In this document: piece by piece, positions 45,891 to 54,200 of the stretch | Numbering within the stretch: position 1 is the first letter of the stretch | Layout: each line of letters begins with the position of its first letter | Notes under the pieces: model-generated | Told to the model about the DNA's origin: nothing | What the model saw: only the letters and a program-made list of their open reading frames with translations | Databases searched by the model: none | Made by a program: the position numbers and the translations under genes | Source of the DNA: Arcticibacter sp045629565 | GTDB lineage: Bacteria; Bacteroidota; Bacteroidia; Sphingobacteriales; Sphingobacteriaceae | Direction of reading: 5' to 3' | Assembly (NCBI RefSeq): GCF_045629565.1 | Contig: NZ_JAZQRL010000033.1 | Span: forward strand, 17,849-81,848 | DNA: 64,000 bases

Positions 45891-46889
45891 CTAATCAATA
45901 AGCCCCATGCTAAACTCGTCGTATGGATTACCTGTATCCGTACCTAATGGTACAATGCTTTCAAGTTTTGATAGATCCGCTTCGCTTAATTGAATCTCGG
46001 TAGCCGCTAGGTTTTGCTCTAGATATTTTCTGCGTTTAGTACCCGGAATCGGTAAAATGCCCTTGCTAATAATCCAGGCCAACGCTAGTTGTGAAGATGT
46101 GACGTTCCTCTCTTCGGCCATCATCTCAATTGCTTTAACTAACTCTATGTTTTTATAAAAATGAGCTTCCTGAAAACGGGGGATTGCCCGGCGGAAATCA
46201 TTTTCCGGCAAGTCATCTATGGTTCGGATTTGCCCGGATAAAAAGCCGCGGCCGAGTGGAGAATAAGCAACAAAACCTATTCCAAGTTCATGCAGAGTCT
46301 GCAACACGCCACGTCCTTCGACCGTACGTTCAAATAACGAGTATTCGCTTTGTACTGCTGTAATGGGGTGGACCAAATGAGCTCTTTTTACAGTCTCAGA
46401 AGACACCTCTGATAAACCGAGATAACCCACCTTTCCTTCTTTCACCAGCTCGCTCATCGCTTCCACAGTTTCTTCGATAGGCGTGTTTTTATCAAGGCGG
46501 TGCAAATAATACAAATCGATATAGTCCGTATGGAGATTTTTCAGAGAGCGCTCCACTGCTTTTTTTACATACTTCTTTTCGCCGTTGATGGCCCAAGTAA
46601 TTTTGTCGTTTTCATCTATTTCCCAACCGAATTTAGTGGCGATAATATAGCTTTGCCTTTTGCCCTTTATTGCTTTTGCGATGAGCTGCTCATTTTTAAA
46701 AGGCCCGTACAAATCGGCCGTATCTAAAAAGTTCCCGCCCAATTCAAGGGATCGGTGGATAGTGGAAATGGCTTCTTGCTCATCTGCCACTCCATACATA
46801 TTCCCGTCTTCAAAACCTGTCATACCCATGCAGCCCAAGCCTATAATCGGTACAACTAACCCTTCGGTTCCCAAATTTATTTTCCTCAT
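45891..46889 (-). CDS. Aldo/keto reductase
   Basis: The 332-residue protein is taken from the Met at 46889 (MRKINLG); an in-frame start two codons earlier is also possible. It has the AKR pattern GLGCMGMTG, FLDTADLYG with catalytic Asp and Tyr, ATKFGWE with Lys, and YYLHRLD with His. It reduces carbonyls with NADPH. It resembles general stress AKRs that act on sugar or ketone substrates. It precedes the AraC gene on the same strand. Confidence 0.92.
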   Translation of the reverse strand: MRKINLGTEGLVVPIIGLGCMGMTGFEDGNMYGVADEQEAISTIHRSLELGGNFLDTADLYGPFKNEQLIAKAIKGKRQSYIIATKFGWEIDENDKITWAINGEKKYVKKAVERSLKNLHTDYIDLYYLHRLDKNTPIEETVEAMSELVKEGKVGYLGLSEVSSETVKRAHLVHPITAVQSEYSLFERTVEGRGVLQTLHELGIGFVAYSPLGRGFLSGQIRTIDDLPENDFRRAIPRFQEAHFYKNIELVKAIEMMAEERNVTSSQLALAWIISKGILPIPGTKRRKYLEQNLAATEIQLSEADLSKLESIVPLGTDTGNPYDEFSMGLID

Positions 46890-47131
46890 TACCATGCTAT
46901 TAATTAGGATCTAAGTTCGCCAAGAATACGCTGTCGGCTGTATGCAAAGCCCCGAAGGTTGTTTGCAAATCAAGGATAAGATGAATTTCAATTGGTAAAA
47001 AATGCTAAACTTACATCTGATGTTGACTATACGATCCTGGTTGAGTTGGATATTAGCAGAGATGGCAGCCGGTATTACATCATAAATACGCCTGAGAACT
47101 GTAAGGGTTCAGTGAAAGGCAATTGTACGAA

Positions 47132-47506
47132 TCAAATAGCGACTCCGCTTCCACCAACTACTTGGATGCCATTAGGGAATCTTTTCCAGAAGCGGATGTA
47201 ACGATAGGTAACTTCAAAGGGAATATGATGGAATTTTCCTTTCAATTCCATTCTCAAGGTAACAACTGCCAGATCATCGATGATGTTCAAATTTTCCACC
47301 TCTGGTAACAACTCGTCAATCTTGAGTACTCCGTAGCGATAGGATCTTAGGTCAGCTTCTTTGGTTATAACATCGCCATTTGGAAGGACAAACAACAAGT
47401 CTTCATGCAATAAACGGTCCAGCGCAACGATGTCGCTTTGTATAATCGCTTCGTAAAGTTTGCTTTCCTGTTCAAGGATATCACCTTCAGTTAAAATTGT
47501 TCCCAT
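47132..47506 (-). CDS. NTF2-like / DUF4440 family protein
   Basis: The 124-residue protein has the DUF4440 pattern: an N-terminal helix EQESKLYEAIIQSDIVALDRLLHEDLLFV, then a beta-sheet with VTYRYIRFWKRFPNGIQVVGG. It is a small single-domain protein of unknown substrate. Confidence 0.8.
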   Translation of the reverse strand: MGTILTEGDILEQESKLYEAIIQSDIVALDRLLHEDLLFVLPNGDVITKEADLRSYRYGVLKIDELLPEVENLNIIDDLAVVTLRMELKGKFHHIPFEVTYRYIRFWKRFPNGIQVVGGSGVAI

Positions 47507-47823
47507 AATTGTCTGTTCATAAACACCATAATTGTCTTAGTGGTACAAATGTAATTAAATATCGACCAGTTGGATATGCAGAAATAAGAAAACCATTTAT
47601 ACAATTACAGCGGTTTTGTTGGATACACCTTTGCGTTCTGGGGTTCTTCAAGGATGTCCTTTTGGGGTTAGAAGGGCAATGTTTAGTCGGTCTGGCTAAA
47701 CCAATTCTGGGTCAGGGATAAGTTGCAGAGTACCCAGTAAGGTTTGTGAGTCAGGGGGATTTGAGCATTTCTTCCAAGTAAATGCCTTGCTAGGGCAGGA
47801 TCCATGCCCTTGACTCTAACGCA
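47507..47823. other. Gap upstream of tRNA terminator
   Basis: About 320 bases between the DUF4440 start and the tRNA-Lys terminator. It contains only short unlikely frames; no gene, repeat or promoter is supported. Confidence 0.5.
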
Positions 47824-47853
47824 AAAAAGCCACACATGGATGTGAGGCTTTTT
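47824..47853 (-). terminator. Terminator of tRNA-Lys
   Basis: AAAAAGCC (47824-47831) pairs with GGCTTTTT (47846-47853), and CACAT with ATGTG inside it, around a GG loop. The minus-strand T-run follows. It is directly 3' of the tRNA. Confidence 0.85.
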
Positions 47854-47854
47854 G

Positions 47855-47927
47855 TGATCCCGCTGGGATTCGAACCCAGGACCACTACATTAAAAGTGTA
47901 ATGCTCTACCAGCTGAGCTACGGAATC
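47855..47927 (-). tRNA. tRNA-Lys (anticodon TTT)
   Basis: The minus strand folds as a 73-nt tRNA. The acceptor stem GATTCCG/CGGGATC has one T-G pair, the D arm GCTCAGCTGGTAGAGC is normal, the anticodon loop is CTTTTAA, and the T arm is CTGGGTTCGAATCCCAG. CCA is not encoded. The anticodon TTT reads Lys. Confidence 0.95.
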
Positions 47928-48033
47928 ATTCCCTTGGTGAGGGAGTGCAAAGGTAGAAAAAAATGATAAAATTTCAACTTTTTTCCTCAAATAGCGGTAA
48001 CGCTTTGATTCCTAGCGAGAAAAAATCCAGGCA

Positions 48034-49029
48034 TCACCTCCATAAATTCACTATAACCCTTCCCGTCATTTGCCCCTTCAAAATCTGCTCAATTCGCACC
48101 GGAAGCTCCTCCAGGCCAACTTCCGTAATAAGTCGGTCGAGATTCTTTGGCTTCCATTCACCAGCGAGCGACTGCCATACATGCGGCCGTTTCTCAATAG
48201 GTAAGTTAACTGAATCAATGCCAGCCAGATGGATACCCTTGATAATAAAAGGGAAGATGGTAAGGGGCAAATCCGTTCCGTTCACCAGTCCACACGCAGT
48301 AACGATGCCACCATAGGACAAGCTTTTCAAAATAGTCGTCAAAACCGTACCGCCGACAGTATCCACAGCCGCCGCAAACCGGCTTTTCAGCATCGGCTTC
48401 CCCGAAGCGTCCTCCATTTCCGCCCGACTGATAATCTCCGAAGCCCCTATATTTCGAAGAAATGCATGAGATGACTCCTTACTGCTGATCGCCGCTACCC
48501 GATATCCAATTCGGTCTAGTATACTAATCGCTACCGAACCAACCCCGCCCGTAGCACCCGAAACGGCGATCAATCCATCCGCAGGCTTGATGCCATGTTT
48601 TAAAATCGCCTGTACAGATAAAGCCGCCGTAAACCCCGCTGTGCCATAAATCATGCTTTCCCGCAAAGTCAATCCCACCGGAAGCCGAACTATCCAGCCT
48701 GCCGGTACGCGGACGTAGCCACCAAACCCGCCACTCGTATTCATACCCAAATCAAAGCCGGTAACAATTACACTGTCACCGGCTTTCCAATCGTCAGCAG
48801 ATGACTCCTCCACGATCCCCGCGACGTCTATCCCCGGCGTGTGGGGATAAATTTTACTGATAGATCTGTTCCCGCTTGCAGACATGGCATCTTTATAGTT
48901 CAAGGAAGAATAATGAACTTTAATCAGCACATCACCGTCGGGTAATTCATCGGTGTTCCTTGTAATGACAGACGTATCGAATCTGCCACCTCTATCAGCA
49001 GCCTGCAATGCCTTAAACGTATTAGCCAT
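48034..49029 (-). CDS. YhdH/YhfP family quinone or acryloyl-CoA oxidoreductase
   Basis: The 331-residue protein is a zinc-free medium-chain dehydrogenase of the YhdH type: SSLNYKDAMSASG near the start, PGIDVAGIV, the family-specific DLGMNTSGGFGGYVRVP loop and the NADP-binding GATGGVGSVA near 155. YhdH/AcuI enzymes reduce acryloyl-CoA or quinone-like enones with NADPH. It is a single gene between the tRNA and the GH13 gene. Confidence 0.93.
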   Translation of the reverse strand: MANTFKALQAADRGGRFDTSVITRNTDELPDGDVLIKVHYSSLNYKDAMSASGNRSISKIYPHTPGIDVAGIVEESSADDWKAGDSVIVTGFDLGMNTSGGFGGYVRVPAGWIVRLPVGLTLRESMIYGTAGFTAALSVQAILKHGIKPADGLIAVSGATGGVGSVAISILDRIGYRVAAISSKESSHAFLRNIGASEIISRAEMEDASGKPMLKSRFAAAVDTVGGTVLTTILKSLSYGGIVTACGLVNGTDLPLTIFPFIIKGIHLAGIDSVNLPIEKRPHVWQSLAGEWKPKNLDRLITEVGLEELPVRIEQILKGQMTGRVIVNLWR

Positions 49030-49052
49030 AAAACTCTATTTAACAAATCAAA

Positions 49053-50759
49053 TCAATCAACTCGGTACCACCGGTAATCATAGCCATTTAATGTGATATT
49101 TATTCGTGCATTTTTGGGAGTCTCTTTGGCAGTGTCCAACAAGCTTGTCAGCATCTTTCCTTTCTCCACTTCCGTATTAATAGATTCTTTTACCGGCCAG
49201 GAGCTAAAATTATGAACCATAACCAACGACTTGCCTTTGTGAGTGTATTTTATCGACAGAACACTATCGGTACGGCCTTTCAGAATTTTCCAGTTACCTA
49301 CGCTTATCTCAGGATGCTGCTTACGGAGTTCAATTATCCGGCGAGTGAAATGGAGAAGAGATGCATCCGACTCCCTTTCTGCAGCAACATTAACCTTTTT
49401 ATAACTGTAAGTACCAGTATCGATAACATCTCTGAAAAGATTTCTTGCGTTTGAGAAACCTGCATGGGCAGAAGCCGACCACTGCATAGGTGTCCTTACC
49501 GCCAGGCGTTCTTTTAAACTCAGATCATCTCCCATGCCGATCTCTTCTCCATAGCGTATCACTGGCGTACCTGGCAGAGAAAACAAAAGACTGTACGCCA
49601 TCTTCAACTGCTGTTTGTTATTCGAGAACATGGGTGCCAAACGTCGCCGTATGCCCCTGTCGTACAATATCATGCCGGAGTCCGGAGCGAATTTCGAGTA
49701 AACGAGCTCCTGCTTGTCCTTCGGCAGCCGACCCAGATCAATTTCATCATGGTTTCTCAGAAAATACGCCCATTGCGCAGTTTCCGGCTTCTCCTTGGTA
49801 TCTTCCAGTACTTTTTTGAAGTCTTTCGCGTTTCCGGAAGCAAAGCCATAAAAAAGGAACTGATTGCCAAAGAAGTTGAACATCATTTGCAGGCGTTCTC
49901 CGCGCTCGCCAAAGTATTCAATGTTCTTATCAATCTCTACATTAGCCTCGCCCAGAAGCAGGGCATCCGGCTTGACTTCCTTAACCGTTTTCCTGATCTC
50001 CGTAAGAAACTCAATCTTATTCTCGTCACTTTCTGAGCCCCTCTTAGGAAGGTCTACTATGAACGGTACGGCATCAAGCCTGTATCCGTCCAACCCTTGG
50101 TTCAGCCAGTACCTCAGCGCCTTTTTCATCTCAGCCTGTACATCCTCGTTTTCTACATTCAAATCCGGCTGGAAGGTATAAAAACGATGGAAATAGTATT
50201 GCCGCGCAATACTGTCATACGTCCAGGTTTCCTTTTCTACACCAGGGAATCCCATACCTTTGTTCCAGTCCTTCGGACGTTCCCTTGACCACACGTAATA
50301 ATTAAAATATCTCGATGAAGTGTCCCTCCTCGCTCGCTGAAACCAGGGGTGACTTATCGAAGTGTGGTTTAATACAAGGTCCATAATGACTTTGATGCCC
50401 CGCTTCTTAGCTTCGGCGATGAACAAGTCGAAGTCGGCCTTGGTACCGAGGCTTTTGTCTATTTGATAGTAATCAGCCACATCATATCCATCATCCTTGT
50501 CAGGCGTTGGGTGGAAAGGCGATAGCCAGATAACGTCTACTCCCAGCCATTTTAAGTAGTCCAGCTTTTGTGTAAGACCTCTAAAATCTCCCTTACCGTC
50601 GTTGTCGCTGTCTTTATACGTGTCTACGTCAATGTTATAGACGACGCTTGTCTTATACCATGGAGGGCTGTCATCTGAAGATTGCCGGATCGGCTTGTCC
50701 ATGCAGGACGTGCATATAAAAGCACAGAGGAGAAAGATGTGGAGAGCTAATCTTTTCAT
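49053..50759 (-). CDS. GH13 alpha-amylase-family lipoprotein (trehalose synthase-like)
   Basis: The 568-residue protein has a lipobox FICTSC near residue 19. It has a complete GH13 barrel: DVIWLSPFHPTP, DLVLNHTS, the nucleophile region GLDGYRLDAVPF (near 231), the acid/base Glu in LLGEANV (near 270) and the transition-state Asp in RNHDEIDLG (near 337). The pattern is nearest to trehalose synthase-like subfamilies, but a maltase or amylase activity is as possible. Being anchored outside the cytoplasm is unusual for trehalose synthase and suggests a scavenging role. It is monocistronic. Confidence 0.9.
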   Translation of the reverse strand: MKRLALHIFLLCAFICTSCMDKPIRQSSDDSPPWYKTSVVYNIDVDTYKDSDNDGKGDFRGLTQKLDYLKWLGVDVIWLSPFHPTPDKDDGYDVADYYQIDKSLGTKADFDLFIAEAKKRGIKVIMDLVLNHTSISHPWFQRARRDTSSRYFNYYVWSRERPKDWNKGMGFPGVEKETWTYDSIARQYYFHRFYTFQPDLNVENEDVQAEMKKALRYWLNQGLDGYRLDAVPFIVDLPKRGSESDENKIEFLTEIRKTVKEVKPDALLLGEANVEIDKNIEYFGERGERLQMMFNFFGNQFLFYGFASGNAKDFKKVLEDTKEKPETAQWAYFLRNHDEIDLGRLPKDKQELVYSKFAPDSGMILYDRGIRRRLAPMFSNNKQQLKMAYSLLFSLPGTPVIRYGEEIGMGDDLSLKERLAVRTPMQWSASAHAGFSNARNLFRDVIDTGTYSYKKVNVAAERESDASLLHFTRRIIELRKQHPEISVGNWKILKGRTDSVLSIKYTHKGKSLVMVHNFSSWPVKESINTEVEKGKMLTSLLDTAKETPKNARINITLNGYDYRWYRVD

Positions 50760-50954
50760 AGTTACTGGTTACTTACAAATAACCGATGTGCCGCTCAAAT
50801 GTTTAAAATCCTCCGTGCGTAGCCGGTTTGCCATGAGCCGGTACGGCACTATGTTCTCGTTTTAGAGGCACTTGCGGAAGTAGCCAAACCTGGTGTTGTC
50901 CGTCGACAGCAGGAGGGAAGAGGCCGGAAATGAAAAATGACATCGAAAAGATAT

Positions 50955-51098
50955 CTACATACCCTCAAACGAATGGGTAGGTGTTCTCCTCTGACCTGAA
51001 AATATACGCATGAAGAAATTCCCGATCAGGCATATGCCCAGAAGGATGTATAGTAAACATAACCCTGAAAAATTCCGTTTCGCTTCCATAACCATCAT
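50955..51098 (-). CDS. Possible 47-residue membrane protein
   Basis: In the 464-base gap between GH13 and the RND gene, a minus-strand frame from 51098 encodes a short basic start (MEAKRNF), one strong membrane segment (LCLLYILLGICLIGNFFM) and a basic Thr/Pro-rich tail. No family recognised. The hydrophobic segment makes a chance frame less likely. Confidence 0.35.
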   Translation of the reverse strand: MMVMEAKRNFSGLCLLYILLGICLIGNFFMRIFSGQRRTPTHSFEGM

Positions 51099-51177
51099 TG
51101 TTTCAGGCTAAGATAAACCAACTGGCACCATGGAATATTGATTGAGGTCACCTTTAATCAAGATATACATCAAACAA

Positions 51178-51207
51178 AAAGGGAGCCTCCTTGCAGAAGC
51201 CCCCTTT
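51178..51207 (-). terminator. Terminator of the efflux operon
   Basis: A 12-bp stem (51178-51189 with 51196-51207, two G-T pairs) with a 6-nt loop is followed on the minus strand by a T-rich stretch, 16 bp after the stop codon at 51224. Confidence 0.8.
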
Positions 51208-51223
51208 CATGTTGGTAGATGAT

Positions 51224-54200
51224 CTATTTCCAGCCTCCGCCGAGAGCTTTATATAAGGAAATCTGATTCAATGCTTGTTGCTTTTTCGCTTCAACCTCAT
51301 TGAGCTCGGCGTCCAGAACTCCTCTTTGTGCAGTGATGATATCCAGATAAGTCACTCTTCCGGCAAGAAACAGGTCGTTTGCCGCAGACACGGAAGCAGT
51401 AAGCGCTTTCACCTCATCAGAAATGTAGCCTCGTTTTTTGTGAATGAACTCCCTTGTTTGGAGAGCGTCCTGCACCTCGTTATATGCTTTCAGAACGGTC
51501 TTTTCGTAATCCTGAAAGGCAATACCATAGGCGGCTTTATAGGTGTTATATTCAGAACGAATCTTGTGCTGATTGAAAACCGGAGCCGTAAGGCCGCCAA
51601 GTAAACCGTAAGCGATCGACTTGTCGAGCTCGAAGAACTTATCCAGACTAAAAGACTGCAGGCCTATATAGGGGGCAAGAACCAATGCAGGCAGGAAGCT
51701 GGCACTGGCCGATTTAATTTCCTTATTAGAAGCGATCAGCTCAAGACCTGCCTGGCGGATATCCGGTCTCAGCGAGATCATTTGCAGAGGAGTGCCACTA
51801 TTCAGGGCCTCCAGCGAGATGAATTGGTCCAGCCCGTCTTCCTTCAGGCTAAGGGGCGCTTCAAACCTGCCGGTCAGGAAGTTCAGGTGATTCTGCATCA
51901 GGCTGATTTGCTGAAGAACTTCCTGCTCCTTAGCCCTTGAATTTGCCAGCACGGCCTTAAATTGCTGCACCCCTAATTCCGTTGCCACCCCTGCCTCTTT
52001 CTGTACTTCAATGATTTGAAGACCTCTTTGCTGAAGCTTGATGTTTTTTGTAAGGATATCGAGTCCCTCATTCAGCGTAAGCAGCTCATAGTAGGTGCTG
52101 GCTACGTTACTGATCAGCTCCGTCTGTACCAGCTTTCGTCCTTCGTATGAGGCAAGAAACCTGTTCAAGGCTGCTTTCTTCCTGTTCTTGAGCTTCCCCC
52201 AGAGATCAATTTCCCATGAGGTCCGCATCCCGATAAAATAGTCAGGCAATGGATCAGGCAGCCGTTCATCCTCTTTTAAGTTCTCCGAAAAGTTGGTATC
52301 ATAGTTACCGATACCATCCATGGTGTAGAACCCGAAGCGTCTCAGCCCGGCTTCTACGGCAAGGTCTACATTCGGCAGGCTTGCTGACTTTCTCATCCGC
52401 AGCGTTGCCTTTGCCATTTCAATGTTGTGCAGCGCCTGTTGCATATCCGTGTTGTTTGCCAAAGCCGAGTCAATCAGCACAGTCAGGTGCTCATCCTTGA
52501 AGAATGATCTCCATTCCCTGTTAGCCACCGTTAAAGTATCGGTGCTCTGGTTGAAAGTGGCCGGAACATTCCGATGCTCGTATTGGGGCAGCTCGCGCTT
52601 GGCAGAGCAGCCACTGATAAACAGCGCCAGAACAATCATTGCTGCGACCTCTGTCTTACGCGACTTCTTCGCTTTTTTCTTTCTTTGGAAAGAGGAGAAA
52701 AGGACATAGAGACCCGGGATCACGATCACACCGACGATGGTACCAATCACCATTCCTCCTACTGCGGCCGTACCAATGGAGCGGTTTCCGAGTGCCCCGG
52801 CACCCGTAGCGATCATCAACGGAACCAGACCTGCCGCGAAGGCGAATGAGGTCATCAGGATAGGCCTGAGACGAACTACAGAGCCTTCGATAGCTGCTTC
52901 CAGATAGCTCATGCCCCGCTGCTGTTTGATGATGGCATACTCCACGATCAGGATCGCATTCTTTCCGAGAAGTCCTATGAGCATGACGAGCGCTACCTGA
53001 GCGTAAATGTTGTTTTCCAACCCGAACAGGCTCAGAAACAGGAATGCCCCGAATACCCCTGATGGCAGGCACAATAGTACAGGCAATGGAAGAAGGAAAC
53101 TTTCATATTGAGCTGCCAGGATCAAATAAACGAACAACAGACACAATGCGAAGATATAAAGAGCCTGATTACCCGAAAGGATCTGCTCCCGCGTCATACC
53201 CGACCATTCGATCTCATATCCGGGAGGCAACGTTTCTGCTACTTTTTCTACAGCCTCGATCACCTGGCCGCTACTGAATCCTTCGGCAGCATCGCCGTTC
53301 AGCATCGCCGAGGAGAACATATTATAACGGGTGATCTGTTCCGGCCCGTAAACCCGTTCCATGGTAATAAATGAAGAGAAAGGAAGCATTTCCCCCTGAT
53401 CATTCTTAATAAACAGCTTCAGTACATCCTCCGGCTTTTCTCTGTAATTAGGTCCAGCCTGAACCATTACCTTATACATCTGTCCGTACCGGATAAAGTT
53501 GGTGGCGTAGAAGCTTCCCATGAGCGTCTGCAGGGTGTTCATGGCGTTTTCGACCGAAATGCCCTTCTTGGCAGCCAGATCGTAATCTACTTTCAGCAGG
53601 TATTGAGGGAAGCTCACGTCGAAGGAACTGAAAACATTTCCCACCTCCGGTGTTGCTCTCAGGTCGTCCATAAACTTATTCAACACTTCGGAGGTCTTAT
53701 TGAGATCGTCATTGCCGGTTTTATCCAGCAGACGCATTTCCACCCCCGCAGAGTTACCAAACCCGGGAACGGTAGGAGGTGGGAAGAACTCGATCTCCGC
53801 ATCCATGATGTGTGCTGTCGATTTACGCAGCTCCGCAATTACGTCATTAACAGATTGCTCCCTGTCGCTCCAGCCCACAAGGTTGATCATACCCATACCG
53901 TACGAGGCTCCTGACACCTCGTTTACCAAACTGTAACCGGCCAGGGTAGACACCGTTTCAACAGACGTCATTTTCCTGCTTATTGCATCAATCTCATTCA
54001 ATACTGTTTCTGTCCGGTCGACCGTTGCTCCTGGAGGAGTTGTCACGTTCACATAGATCATTCCCTGGTCTTCCGTAGGGATGAAACCGGAAGGCAAGAT
54101 GCTGCTCATTCCCCAGGTTGCAACGAAGAAGGCGATCAGCAGTCCAAATGTCAGCGTTCTTCGACCTGCAATTCTGGTCAGCAATCTATGGTAGCCGCCC

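Noticed and set aside
46992..47201. Plus-strand frame of 69 residues overlapping the DUF4440 gene
   Set aside because: It overlaps a recognisable NTF2-like protein on the other strand and shows no family features.
47790..47990. Minus-strand frame running through the tRNA-Lys gene
   Set aside because: It spans a clear tRNA and its terminator, so it cannot be coding.
52656..53072. Second minus-strand frame of 138 residues inside the pump gene
   Set aside because: It is the +2 frame of the pump's C-terminal region and makes no domain sense alone. It is kept only as evidence for the TAA that a one-base insertion would bring into use.
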